Source: Raphanus sativus (lineage: Eukaryota; Streptophyta; Magnoliopsida; Brassicales; Brassicaceae). From it: DNA of 64,000 nt. A program made the translations under genes and the position numbers. Location of the stretch: positions 11,284,001 through 11,348,000 of the forward strand of contig NC_079516.1 of assembly GCF_000801105.2 (NCBI RefSeq), written 5' to 3'. Of the stretch, positions 1 to 12,450 are shown piece after piece. The notes beneath the pieces were generated by a model. The model did not search any database, was not told the origin of the DNA, and saw only the letters and a program-made list of their open reading frames with translations. Position 1 is the stretch's first letter. Each line of letters opens with the position of its first letter.

Positions 1-748
1 AATAATATTTTTAGATATTTTTTAAGGATGGTTCTATATGTTGAATTTATATTGAACTATTATTTTTATGAAAATACATAAATAATATATTTATATACAA
101 ATATTATAATTTTTTTTGTCAGCATACAAATTTTATAATTTATTATATATTATATAAATGATCCTTTTATATTATTTTTGTTTTTATTTATTATTAATAA
201 ATCATGGAAAATATGACTATATAATTTAAAACAATATGATTTTATAAATTTAGTAAATGGATATCAAAAATAATTTTAAGGGAATTTATGTTTGTTTAAT
301 CATGTTTATTAATTAATTTTCCTCATCTTATTAATTAGTTAATAATAATATAAATTAATATATCTAAATCAAATTTTTCATATTTTATGGTTGTTTGCTT
401 AATCAATATAACATTAATTGTTTACGTGTATATTAATTATTTATTTCAAATCAAGGTTTTAAAATTAATGAGTTCAAAAATCGATTTGTCTAAATATGTT
501 TTATAATATTGTATTTGAAAATATAATAAATGCTAAAAATTAAGATTAGGTCATTTATCAGTTGCATTAAAATGTAATCAATTAGTTATTTTAGTTTAAG
601 ATCTAGTTAGGAAATAAATTATTCAATTAGGAAATACCAAATGATACTTAATGTTAGGTTTATTAATTATTTCAGTGCCATTTCTTTATAAATAATTTGT
701 AATTTTAAGGGTTATTTCTTATGTGTACTTCTCTTTTAATAAAATAGA
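1..748 (-). mobile_element. Helitron-like element, 3' part outside window
   Basis: On the minus strand the right edge begins with the Helitron-type 5' terminus TCTATTTTATTAAAAGAGAA (start at 748, next host base T at 749), followed by GTACACAT. The body is over 85% alike by eye to 1980-2706 and is repeated in part at 2707-3118. The 3' hairpin and CTRR end would lie left of base 1. There is no coding capacity, so it is non-autonomous. Confidence 0.6.
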
Positions 749-819
749 TATTTTAGTTTTTATTTATTTATACTAAATGATGTATTTGTAATATTTGATC
801 GTTTTACATTGACTATGTT

Positions 820-1440
820 AGGGATGAGTATTTGGGTACCCACTCAAATTTGGTTTTTTTATTAGCTTTTGAGATTTTCGAGTTTAAAGATTCCAACTCT
901 ATTCGGGTATTTTATAAATTTTTGTTTTGGTTCGACTCGGATCTTTGCGGGTTCGGATAACCCGTTTAAATTATTTTTAAATTTTCAAAATTTATATATA
1001 CTTTAAATTTCCTCAAATATAAAAATAAAAATAATATAACATATAAATTTGAGTAATTGTAGCCAAACTAACTAAATTAAAAATTAAAAACAGATTTCAC
1101 TTAAATATTTAGATGGAGAATAAATATACATTTTAAATATTTTTGGTGTTTTGATTATTGTTTATCTACTTTAGATTTTTAATTTTGACTATTTTTATAT
1201 CAAATTTTTAGACAAATTTAAAATAGCTTATATGTTGGATACTAACTCTAAAAATAGCTAACATATTCAAATATATAAATATGATTTAAATACATTCTAA
1301 TATCTGAAATATTTCGTTCGGATCATGTTTTGTTACGGTTCTCTAGACACCAAATGGTAAATCCTATTGGATATTTATCTAGTTTCGGTTCAAATTTGGT
1401 AATACTTTTTTCGTTCAGATTTGTTAAATGAAGAGTTTAT
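820..1440. repeat. Dispersed repeat with CGGGT/GGTTCGG wording
   Basis: Degenerate repeat that begins near GGGATGAGTATTTGGGTACC and contains many GGTTCGG, CGGGTA and TCGGATC phrases. The same wording occurs in reverse orientation at 46140-46770 and 48880-49340 (for example CACATGCCATCCCTAATC), so it is a dispersed non-coding family, class not determined. The rest of 749-1690 is AT-rich and holds no gene. Confidence 0.5.
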
Positions 1441-1699
1441 ACTATAATTTTCATGAATTGTTTGTCTAATAAAAATATATTTTTGAAGTTGATAAAATTA
1501 AATATTTTTGACATTGATTTAATGGAGAAGTGAATGGAGTGTATTAAATTCAAATTTAATTTAGGAAAACACATTAATCTAAGTGGAAAAGACAAAACAT
1601 TAAAATGATAGTATTATTTAATTCTCAGTGGCATGGTATTGTAAATAAGTGTGAAAATTAAGGAGAACTTTTAAATGGTAATTCTCTTTTAATAATATA

Positions 1700-3118
1700 C
1701 TATAGCTTGATCTGCACACCTGTGCGGGTATTTATTTTTATTTTTAATAAAATAATTATTTATTTTATATAAATGATATTATATATAAATTTTAAAATTT
1801 TATCCTATTAATTATTTAATATAACATTTCTGAACATAATAATTTTATAGTTTAAATTGAATAATTTTATTTTGTCTTGTAAGTCATCAGTTGTATCATC
1901 CATATTTTTAAAATATGATATTTCCATCCGCACAATATGTAATTTTAGTTTCTATAGATCAAAATTTTATGAGAATTTATAATAATATTTTTAGATACTT
2001 TTTTAAGTATAGTGCTATATGCTGAATTTATATTGGACTATTATTTTTATGAATATATATATATAATATAATATATTTATATACAAACTTTATAATTTAT
2101 CATATATTATATAAATGATCCTTTTATATTATTATTATTTTTATTTATTCTTAATAAATCATGGAAAATATGACTATATAATTTTAAAATAATATGATTC
2201 TATAAATTTAGTAAATGGATATCAAAATAATTTTAAGGGAATTTATGTTTGTTTAATCATGTTTATTAATTAATTTTTTGTCATCTTATTAATTTGTTAA
2301 TAATAATATACATTAATATATCTAAATCAATTTTTCATATTTTATGGTTGTTTGCTTAATCAATATAACATTAATTGTTTCCGTGTATATTAATTATTTA
2401 TTTTAAATTTAGGTTTTAAAATTAATGAGTTCAAAAATCGATTTGTTTAAGTATTTTTCATAATTTTGTATTTATAAAAAATAAATAAATGCTAAGAAAT
2501 AGGATTAGGTCATTTATCAGTTGCATTAAATTGTAATTAGTTAGTTATTTTAGTTTAAGATCTAGTTAGGAAATAAATTATTCAATTAGGAAAATACAAA
2601 TGACATTTAAATTTAGGTTTATTAATTATTTCAGTGGTATTTCTTTATAAAAAGTTGTAATTTTAAGGGTTATTTCTTATGTGTACTTCTATTTTAATAA
2701 AATAGATGTCATCTTATTAATTAGTTAATAATAATATTCATTAATATATCTAAATCAATTTTTACATATTTTATGGTTGTTTGCTTAATCAATATAAAAT
2801 TAACTGTTTTCGTGTATATTAATTATTTATTTTAAATTTAGATTTTAAAATTAATGAGTTTAAAAATCGATTTGTAATTTGGTATTTTAAAAATATAATA
2901 AATGTTAAAAATTAGGATTAGGTCATTTATCAGTTGCATTAAATTGTAACTAATTAGTTATTTTAGTTGAAGATCTAGTTAAGAAATAAAATGTTAAATT
3001 AGGAAAATACAAATGATACTTAATGTAAGGTTTATTAATTATTTCAGTGGTATTTCTTTGTAAATAATTTGTAATTTTAAGAGTTATTTTATATGTATTT
3101 CTCTTTTAATAAAATAGA
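1700..3118 (-). mobile_element. Helitron-like element with duplicated 5' region
   Basis: At the left edge (minus-strand 3' end) is a perfect hairpin, GCACA-CC-TGTGC (1714-1725), placed as in crucifer Helitrons. At the right edge is the 5' terminus TCTATTTTATTAAAAGAG (GA at 3117-3118, host T at 3119). A second 5' terminus lies inside at 2705-2706, and 2707-3118 repeats the preceding 400 bp, so the 5' part is duplicated in tandem. Its terminal bases near 1700 deviate from the canonical CTRR. No ORF is present. Confidence 0.6.
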
Positions 3119-3640
3119 TGCTGTAGATATTTCAAAATAAGATATGTGATATATATATAAAAAATAATAATTTTTATCAACTACAATAATTTTTAATAAT
3201 ATTTATAAATTATCAAAGTTTACTCTTATTTAAGATGTGATATGTAAATAATATTTATGTTATTTAAAATATTTCAATAATTTTCAAAACACACAAAATT
3301 AAACTAAACTATTTATAGATGTTTTTACTATGATTATCTAATTTATTTATATTATAGATAGTTTTTTCATTTTACAGTTTCCATTGCATATAAAACAAAG
3401 ATGTAGGGTTTTTTGTCTAAAATACATAAGAAGAAAAAATTCTGCTTTAATTATTTTGCTGTAGTTTTAAAAGTAAAGCTAAATCATTTGGTAAAAATTA
3501 AAAGAAATTTGTCGTAGGTTTTAACTTTCAAAAATAAAGGTACAACATGATTGGTAAAATTTAGTGATTTAAAAATAAATAAAGCTAAAGTAGAGAGATA
3601 CAACTCAACCAATCACTCATGTAGTTTATAACTTTTTGTA
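3119..3640. other. AT-rich spacer, nothing recognised
   Basis: Simple AT-rich sequence with no open reading frame, RNA gene or terminal repeat that I can support. Confidence 0.5.
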
Positions 3641-4169
3641 TAGAAAATTCAAAAGAAACTGTCTTTTGAAGAGGTTTTTGCGAAATTGACTCAAAACTCA
3701 AGGTCAAACACAAAACTAACCTATGTTTTTTTTCTTTTGCCTTATTCACCCTGCAAGTTCACATTATTCACGGAAATTCCATTAATTTTTTTTATTTCTT
3801 TTTCGAAAATGGTTTTTTTACTCTCTCAACCTCATCATCTTCAAGTATTTACACAATTGCCATTGACTTCAATACCCCAACCACCATGAACAACCAATTT
3901 GAAGCTCTTAATGCACCTCAAATCGATTTACACTCTTTCTTTCTCAATTCTTATGAACTAAAAACAATATCTCTTTCACTTTTTCTCCATATTCATCCAA
4001 AAAACTCAAGCTTTTGATTCTAAATTTTTTATGGTTGATAGAGCCATTCAAGCTTATGAATCTTGGTGGGTTACTTTTGTTTGAGGCTCTGTGTGGTTGG
4101 AGAAGACTTCTGTGTGCTAAGGAAATCGTCTCACTGATTTAAGGTATGAAATTGATTTTTTTCCAGATA

Positions 4170-7095
4170 TGTTCGCCTAGAAGACTTACCCGTAAGTCTT
4201 CTCGCTACAGAAGACTTACTGGTCAAATAGACGACTTACTTGTAAGTCTTCATTTTGTTTTGATTAAAAAAACCTCGAGAGTACGGCTCTGGGAAACAGG
4301 TAAGTCGTCTCAAGTAAGTCGTCTAGTATAAACAGATTAGTTTTGCAGTTGACCAAATTGTGTGAGAATTTGACTTTTCTTGGAAAACAGAATTTGACTT
4401 ATAAGTCGTCTCTGGGAAAACAAAAAATATTTTAGTTTTAGTTACCAATTGCAAATTAACTTGAGGCGACTTACAAGTAAGTCATCTAGCTTTCATAAAT
4501 ATTGATTTTTGTTTTGTTAAGTTGTATAGGAAAAGCCAAATTTCTGATACAATTCAGTCAAATGCAAAACAAGTAAGTCGTCTCGGGTACTCTCGAGGTT
4601 TTTTTAACAAAAAAAATGGACAACTTGTCAGTAAATCGTCTTTAAGAACACATTTAAAAGTCAATTGCAAAAATGACCTACCGGACGACTTACTAGTAAG
4701 TCATCCAGACGACTTATTTGGATGTCGTCTGCGTCAATGTTTAGTAAACTTTCATTTTCTCTAAAACTATAAAGACTTTTTAACATTTTCTTATTAATTC
4801 ATATATATTAATGAATATTGGGGCTACTGAATTAAATTTATAACATAATTGGTGATATTTATGAGATTACCAACATTCATGTTAATCAAAATTTCTAGTT
4901 GATCCGAGAAGACTTACGTGGAAGTCTTCTACGCTAGTTTTTAAGTCTTCTACACTACTTTTTAAGTCTTCTATGCTAATTTTTGAATGACTTGTATTTT
5001 TAAGAGTGTTATATAACTTCAAGATATGTAAATTTGACTAAGTTTTTCAACACAAACTTGTAAAAAATGTGATATGCTTTGACTAGTTACTATTTTTTGT
5101 TTCCATTTCTTAAGTATTATTGTTATAGACATCAATAATGATTATTGTTATGAATTGGAAGAAGGATTAAAATGCTTCTTAAAATGTTGTATCAATATGA
5201 GGCTACCAACATTCTTGTTTATTAAGATGAGAAGAAGGCCATTGAAATTTATTATTGCATATGGGAAATCCAAAGATAAGACAAAATCTATTGAAGTCAA
5301 TTATTTCATTGATTTGTAAATGTGTAAACACATTGTTAGCACATATATTACATCTTGGGAAACATTATTACTGATTTTACAAAAAAAATCACAACTAAAA
5401 GAGTACACATGCAAATCACAAAACATACGACAAAGAAAACTATTATAGATCATTCCTCTACAAAGACAAGTTTGGACTCCACTTGATATGGAAGAAAACT
5501 TCGTCAGAAGACTTCGAGGAAGTCCAGACGACTTCCAGGAAGTCCAGAAAACTCGCCTGGAAGCTTCCTCGAAGTCGTCTGGACTTCCTGAAAGTCGTGT
5601 AATGCATTATATTTTAAAAGACTAACAGGTAAGTCGTCCCAGAAGTCTTCCAGATATGAAAACCTACATATCCAGATCTGAAAAACCTGCGCATCTAAAA
5701 ATGTTCAAATGACTTAAAACAGAGAAAATGAGTGAAATATTAGATAGATATACTTTTATAGAACACACAATGTACATATCCAAATGGAAGATGAGAACCA
5801 TCTGATTAAAAACCTGCAAAAAAACATAGATTAGTGAGAAAGACATGAGACAAAACGGAAAAATTCATATAAAGTTTGGTGTTTTCAAGTCTAAGAGATT
5901 ATAGTGGGTTTGGAGAATTTTCGTTTGGAAAAAATGTAAGAACTTTATACAATAAAAAAGTTATCAAATGAAGAAAAATCAGACATAAAAACTTACCAAA
6001 ATGCTCAGGTCTATTATGAAAGGGAGAAATATGGGAGAAGACTCCGTCAGACAACTTCCAGGAGGTCCAGACGACTTCCAGGAAGTCCAAGCGATGACTA
6101 ACAATTAAGTCGTCCCAGAAGTCTACTAGATCTGAAAAACCTGCATATCCAAATCCAGATCTGAAAAACCTGCATATCCAAAAACGTTCAAATGACTTAA
6201 AAACAAAGAAAATGTGTGGTAGATTAGATAAATCTACCTTTATAGAACACACAAAAATACATATCTAAAATTAATAGATCTACCTTTAAATGAGTGGAAG
6301 ATGAGAACCATGTGATGAAAACCTACAAAACAAGATAAATTGGTGAAAAAGACATGAGACAAAAACAATAAATTGATATAAAGCTTGGTGTTTATAAGTT
6401 TAAAGAGATTAGAGAGAAGTTGGAGAGTTTTAGAATAATGAACATTACATTTTTGTTGCAGCAATTTGAGAGGAGGAGAGAGAATGCATAAATTTTTTTT
6501 ATATTGGGAGACCAAAAAATCCAATTAGGTTAAATATTTTCGATTCAGAACTTTCAAGTAAGTCTTCTGAATAGAAGACTTCCTCGACAAGGTAAGTCCA
6601 GAAGACTTCAATATTTTTAGCGGAAAACTAAAATATTTTTAGACGGGAATATTTGGACGACTTACATGTAAGTCGTCTGGTTTAAATTATTCACCAGACG
6701 ACTTACAAGTTAGTCGTCTAGACCCTAAATATAACTCCTAAACTTAATTAACTAACTAAACACTTCATAAAATAAAATAAAATTTAAAAAGTGTTTACTA
6801 TACACACAAATGTCGGTAAGAATTTAATTTTTTTTAAAAGACATTCAAGCTTTCCAAAATCAAACCCTAAGAATACATACAATACTACAACATATATTGT
6901 CCAACCTAAAACCAAAGAATATCATGATTAACTATTTTCACTCATCTATGTTGAAAACAATTAACTTTTATTGTATCTTAATTTATATCACTTATAACAT
7001 ATGTTAATTACATGATTTTAATTTTTTACTTATCAAAATATTTTTTACAGAATCTATAATTCATTTTTAAGATCAATTATACTAGACGACTTATT
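4170..7095. repeat. Field of short palindromic GACTTAC/GTAAGTC repeats
   Basis: More than 30 degenerate copies of AGACGACTTAC, its G/C and A/G variants (AGAAGACTTAC, AGACGACTTCC) and their reverse complements are scattered over this stretch. Many form adjacent inverted pairs with a 2-base spacer, for example at 4178-4200, 4229-4252, 4463-4485, 4684-4706, 4906-4928, 6654-6677 and 6696-6719. A dense block lies at 5503-5600 and another at 6038-6125. Spacing is irregular (10-300 bp). Reading frames across it are accidental. A short ATG frame at 3885 just upstream has no supported function. It probably belongs to a non-autonomous transposon; termini were not found. Confidence 0.75.
5626..6430. repeat. 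Direct duplication of about 300 bp
   Basis: The segment from about 5629 to 5925 (starting AAGTCGTCCCAGAAGTCT) is repeated imperfectly at about 6111-6425. Both contain CAAATGACTTAAAA, TTTATAGAACACACAA, GAAGATGAGAACCAT and AAAGACATGAGACAAA in the same order. The offset is about 480 bp. It lies inside the GACTTAC field, showing that the field grew partly by local duplication. Confidence 0.7.
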
Positions 7096-7593
7096 GAGGT
7101 TAAAAACGTAAAAACAAATTCAGTTTTCTTTGTTTGGTCACAAGAGGCTGATTGTAATTTCAATAGTCTTTTAAGTTACTTTGCATTTGACTCAAGCTTA
7201 AGTATACTTCTAATCTATTAAAATAGGAGTACAAATATAATGCATTTCCTAAATAGAATTCTAACTAAAAAATATGGCAACAATAACTAATAAACCTAAC
7301 ATATAATATTCATTGTTTTTTTCACATTTTATTATTTATGTGTGTGTTTAGAAATAATTAATAAACATAGCTTTAAATAGTTAATGAACAATATTGTTTT
7401 TAAATTTATGTAATTATATTTTTATTATTTATAATAACTAAAAATAAAAATCACCTAAAAAAGAATAACTTACATAATATAAAAATATATTATCTTACAT
7501 ATATTTTCATATAAATAATATTCTAATGTAAATTCAGTGTGATAAATGTTGAAAATATAAATATATAGCACTATATATTTTAAATAATATATA

Positions 7594-7852
7594 CTCCCTA
7601 TGTATCATTTTAAGTGGTTTTTTAAGGTTTTTGCACATAGATTAAGGAAATACAAACTTCTATACAATTTTTCTTGGTTATATAAAAAATCAATAAATGA
7701 AACTACTTCGACCAATAAGAAAAAAACTCAGTATTTTGTAATTGGTCAAAAAATTCAAATGTTATTATATTCCACATAGAATAGTGAGAACATCAACTAT
7801 TTTGAAACAAAAAGTTTTTTCTCTAAACACCTTTTAAAATGATACATAGGAG
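7594..7852. mobile_element. Stowaway-like MITE
   Basis: Terminal inverted repeats of about 22 bp, CTCCCTATGTATCATTTTAA at the left and its near-complement at the right, ending GGAG at 7852. TA dinucleotides flank both ends (7592-7593 and 7853-7854). This matches Tc1/mariner-derived Stowaway MITEs: CTCCC start, TA target duplication, 259 bp, non-coding. Confidence 0.8.
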
Positions 7853-8224
7853 TATATAACAATTTTACTATAAATTATTGTAGAACCTAAAATCTACACT
7901 CAGTATTTTGTAGTGTTTGTAAAGTAAAATAGGGAATGGCAAAGGATGTAGGCAACGATATCCTTAGAACACAACGATGTAATCAGAAATCAGTTCATAA
8001 AAATGGACTTTTATTGAATATGAGATCATTACAAGGAATAACAAAGAGATTGACTATAACAAGGAGATCGATTAAGATCAAGGTCTAAGACAAAGTAATA
8101 AAGGTAAAAGTGTGCAATGTGCTCTCTCTCTAGGGTTTTCCGTTACGGGATACCTTGTTTCGGTGTCGAGCAGAGATCTGCTGACGTAGTATACCGGCTT
8201 TTGTTTGTTATTTTCTTCGCGAAC

Positions 8225-9303
8225 TAGTACCCCACTTACCGCGTGTTCCGAGGTCGCAACATATAGGTATAGGAGCTCGCCGTGAATGGGTTTAGATAGG
8301 ATAGGGGCTCGCTTATATAGGCTTTAAGCTCGCTGAGGGCGGAATCGCAATCAGTGTTCCATTCGAACTTCTTGTTCCCCTTAAGGAGCTTATAGAACGG
8401 AAGACACCGATCCGTTGATCTCGAGATGAAACAATTTAGCGCAGCGATCTTTCCCGTGAGTCTTTGTACATCTTTGATCGACTTCGGGGGTAAATTAAGT
8501 TTCGATGAGTGCTGAAATCTGTTTAGGATTGGCTTCAATTCCTCTTTTGGTTACGAGGTATCCGAGGAACTCGCCGAATGCCACTCCAAACGTGCATTTG
8601 GTCGGGTTTAGTTTTATTCTGAACTTATTGAGAATGTTGAAACATTCTTGGATTTGGAGAACGTGGTCATTAGCCACTGAATATTTTACCAACATGTCGT
8701 CTATGTAGACCTCCATCGTTTTACCTGATTGATTGGAGAACATCTTGTTTACCAGCCTTTGGTAGATAGCTCCGGCGTTCTTCAATCCGAAGGGCATTAC
8801 TTTATAACAATACGTTCCTCACTCGGTAATGAAGCTCGTTTTCTCCTGATCCTCGGGGTTCATGAGGATCTGGTTGTATTCGGAGAAGGCGTCCATGAAA
8901 GAGAGTAGCTAGTGACCAGCCGTGGCTTCGACCAGTCAATCTATATGAGGTAACGGAAAAATGTTTTTGGGACAGGCTTTGTTTAGGTCTGTGAAGTCGA
9001 TGCAGACTCTCCACTGCCTGTTATTTTTCTTGACGACGACCGGGTTGGCGAGCCAGTCCGGGAATTGGACTTCGCGAATCGATCCGATTTTCAACAATTT
9101 ATCGACTTCATCGTTTACTGCCTTGAGTGTTGATCTCTCTCCCCTTTTATTATCTTGACCTCGTCCTTGTAACCGATTCCGTGATCTCCGACTTCTCCAT
9201 CGACTTCGGCTTTGCATCGAGCTACTCTTGCGGGCTTCACCCTTGCGGTCTGCTTTCCCAAAACAGGCCCATTAGCCCGATTGCCCAAAATTGGGTCCAA
9301 CAA
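8225..9303 (-). pseudogene. Ty3/gypsy retrotransposon pol fragment (RT start to RNase H)
   Basis: Minus-strand remnant of a plant Ty3/gypsy polyprotein. It contains the start of the RT domain (WRVCIDFTDLNKACP, about 9000-8955), the DAFSEYNQI stretch, the segment MPFGLKNAGAIYQRL (8797-8753) and the catalytic YIDD box near 8706-8695. The thumb and RNase H entry (VQRLTGKIAALNCFISRSTD) follow at about 8470-8410. The first two blocks share one frame but are separated by three stop codons (about 8943-8820), two of which look like CGA to TGA changes. A one-base shift near 8530 moves the last part to another frame. No integrase, protease or LTR pair is present. It is a dead, 5'- and 3'-truncated piece, possibly carried by the surrounding Helitron. 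Confidence 0.85.
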
Positions 9304-9559
9304 TTATCATAAAATTTTAATCTATAAAAAATATTTGTGTGGATATACGGGTCATACATTTAGTCATTATATTAATTGTAAATCATGTATAACATTTAGT
9401 AAAATAAAAATAAAAATGAAAATTGACATCCACTCGGTCAAACGGGTCAAAATCTAGTTTGCATTTAAAATCAAGTTGTGAGTCATATTTGACAATTTTT
9501 ATCTTTTGAAATTTACATTTTTTTTTTGCTAAAAAGATATTCTTAATGACTAACATTTT

Positions 9560-9674
9560 GAAACTTACCTTTTTTATGTAAAAAGAAAAGAAACTTACCT
9601 TTTATATATAAGTGATTGTAATATTCTTTTAATTCGTGTTCAACATTAAGTCAAAAAAAAATTCGTGTTCAACA
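9560..9674. repeat. Two micro-insertions with target duplications
   Basis: GAAACTTACCTTT occurs at 9560-9572 and again at 9590-9602, around an insert with short A runs. AATTCGTGTTCAACA occurs at 9631-9645 and 9660-9674, around TTAAGTCAAAAAAA. Both have the layout of tiny retroposed inserts. Confidence 0.6.
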
Positions 9675-10621
9675 GAAACTCAAACATACAAAAAAATAAC
9701 TAAGCTAAGAACAAATTCAAAAAAAAGTTGAGAACTGGTAGAAACTATGAAAAAATATATACGTCACATAATTGTTTTTACTTTGTTAGGTTTCTTACCA
9801 CTAGATCCAGAATTAAGAATTAGATATCCACTTATTCAGTGTGTCCACTTTGTATGGTTGACGAGTTTCGGTAATTAGGGAGGTCAACTAGTAATATGAA
9901 AATAAAGTCAAGTACATTGCATGTGTTCTTGTAGACGATGATAATAATTCGAGTCAATAAATAAAGATTAAACAGGATAGTTGAATGTGAAAGGACTCGA
10001 TTTTCGTGTTCAACAAACAACACCCAAATGTTGACCCAACCAAACTAATGACACTAGCCCTATTGTCTCTTAGCCATTAGGTAGCTTCCGTCCTTAACAA
10101 ATGTTAATTTAGTATTTGTTTTGATTCTTAAAATTACAGATATTCAGATTTTTTCGATCGAATTGAAACGAAAAAACGAATCAAATTAACGTATATAATT
10201 AGAGAACATGGTGGTTATGTGTTGCATCTGCATGTCTTAAATCTCTTTGCACCAATAAAAGTCCAGCACTCGTGGATACGGTACACCTTTTCGATTGAGG
10301 AAAACTATTTTTTCTAGATAAGTTACTATTCTTATTGTAAAAAAGAAATCGGGTTTTTGAAACTCCATAAATATGGGTCAAAAAATTAGTAAGTTATTAT
10401 CACATTAATAATAAAAAAATCTTAAATGAGTATTTGCCTCAATACATTTTGTTCTCTATTTTTCTTTTAACCTAAATTGCGGCGGTACACAACATTATGG
10501 ATGGTCATGTGCATGAATTATAAGACTAATAAAAGTTTATAGTATATGTGTACAATTATAATGACTCCTGAGTTTTTTTATTTTCGTAGGTTTGTAGTTT
10601 TTATGCACAATTTTTCAAAGG

Positions 10622-10667
10622 AAAAACATTTCCATAGGTTCGGCCAAAAAAAAAACATTTCCATAGG
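10622..10667 (+). repeat. Micro-insertion TTCGGCC-polyA with 17-bp duplication
   Basis: AAAAACATTTCCATAGG is present at 10622-10638 and 10651-10667, flanking TTCGGCC plus A-run. The exact duplication and the poly(A) tail suggest target-primed insertion of a very short RNA 3' end. Confidence 0.65.
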
Positions 10668-11639
10668 ATAAAGTCAAATAAATGGTCAAGGTTATACATC
10701 ACCTTTTTTGTCTATACCCATTACCCAGCAACCCTTTTAAACGGAAACCTGATCTTATACTATAGTATATGTCAACGTTTGTTCACTTTATTATGAATAA
10801 TAATAAGAAATTCAACAAAAAACTGTCAACTAGGGTGCGGGAATTTTCACAAGCAAATGGCCTGATTTTATATAAATATGTAACCAGTCAACACTGAACC
10901 CTGGTTGAAATTAAACGTCCTTTTAAGGAAGTAAAGTAACTAATAAACCCAAAATAATTCGTCGAACTAGGATAAGACCTTCGCCTATAACTATTTAAAA
11001 TATATAATATTGACAAATGATGTTAAATCAGCAATATCTCAGTTTTATTAGAGATAAACATGTCGGTTTAACTATATGTTTAGATTTTGTTAAAAAAAAC
11101 TACGGGTTTAGGTTCGATTTGGTTTATTAAAGTCTAAGAGACCCTTAACCAAAGTCAATTCAAATTAGTTTGGTTTGATTTGTATTCGGTTTTATTTCGA
11201 TTTGGATTGTGTTCGATTCAATTTCAATTTAGTTTAGTTTGTGTTTGGTTCGTTTTATTTTGGTTTTGTTTGTGTTTGTTTAATTCAATCGAATTGATTT
11301 TTCGAATATTGTTTTACTTACAAAATATAATTTATAAGAACATAAACAAATCATCATTTGACACTAAGACATTATTTTCTTCATTAATATTAGTATACAT
11401 TTTTAATGGAATCTTCGAATAATTCAGATATTGATAAATTAATTGCATGATTTTAAATTTTAGTTATTTTATACCTTCTTCGCTTATTCACCAATCTTTC
11501 TAATTAATACAAACATTCTTTTTACTGAAACTTATGAAAATTATATACTACATATATCAATTGCATGCATCATATTGTGCAATATTTTATATTTACTACT
11601 TATTTTTTGTTTTTCTGCAAATTATGAAATTATAAAATA

Positions 11640-12450
11640 ATAATTATATATATTAAATAACTAAGAAATCAATTATTATATGTAATAAATTGGTGTGCGC
11701 ATATAAATCAAACGATCACTCTTGTTTTTTGCAATCATTTTAGGGTAAATAAATCGAAACAACCACTCTTATTTGTTGTATATAATATGTAATTAAATTT
11801 AAATGATATTAACATAGATACTATTTTTAATATTGATTTTATCATATGAGGTTTCTACTCGTATGATTTATGATTATTTGCATATTTGTGAAACAAAATT
11901 TTACACCAACAATTTTTTTTAATGTGGATGTTTAGTAGTTTCAATGATTTATAATCGTTTAAAAAACAATGAAGATTTCAAAATTAAAATATTAACTTTT
12001 TAATATATGTCCAATGCAAATATCAAAATATTAGTATGTATTTTCATACGATGTATAGTTTAATTTAAACGATATGATATATATATATATATATATATAT
12101 ATCTAAACTTATTAAAATGAATTTATTTATTCACACGGTCTTATAATCATTGTATCCTAATATAAAAAAATTTAAACCTTGATCACAAAGGTTTATATAA
12201 GATTTTTAACAGTTTTAGTAATTTATACTCGTTTTGAAAAATTCAAAGTACAACATATACAAAAAATCTATTTTTTATTATATCACTAATGTAATTGTGT
12301 AATTTATTTTAATAATAAATAATTAAACAAAAATGATAGAAAGTATAAACATTATTATCAAATCTTTATTATTTAAGATTATTAATTGTTGTATATATAT
12401 TTTAATCACATTAGGTAATTTCGTAGGTTTTATTGAAGGAAAGATATATG
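11640..12450. repeat. Dispersed 0.8-kb repeat, copy 1
   Basis: Similar in order and orientation to 39660-40470. Shared landmarks include GTAATAAATTG, GTGCGCATATAAAT, TTTTAGGGTAAATAAATC, GAGGTTTCTACTC, TATGATTATTTGCATATTTG and ATGTATAGTTTAATTTAAAC. A (TA)n microsatellite lies inside at 12077-12103. No ORF is present; it is an unclassified non-coding transposon family. Confidence 0.7.

Larger units (their letters stand above)
7214..9457 (+). mobile_element. Putative composite Helitron
   Basis: A Helitron-type 5' end, TCTATTAAAATAGGAGTAC, starts at 7214 after an A. A 3' end with stem ACTCG/CGGGT (loop GTCAAA, 9432-9447) and CTAG at 9454-9457 is followed by T. Between them lie a Stowaway-like MITE (7594-7852), an unassigned stretch (7860-8225, with a run of CT and possible LTR-like sequence) and a gypsy pol fragment. 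Pairing of these two ends is inferred; they could belong to two different Helitrons. Confidence 0.45.
9458..11640. other. AT-rich intergenic stretch with micro-insertions
   Basis: No gene is supported. It holds three short poly(A)-bearing insertions with target duplications (9560-9603, 9631-9674, 10622-10667) and a low-complexity GGTTTGATTTG/TTCGGTTTT stretch at 11110-11330. The rest looks like degraded repeats. Confidence 0.5.

Noticed and set aside
4170..7095. CRISPR-like array
   Set aside because: Repeats are in both orientations, degenerate and unevenly spaced, and the genome is a plant nuclear one.
8505..8708. Plus-strand ORF opposite the gypsy fragment
   Set aside because: It is the antisense shadow of RT sequence.
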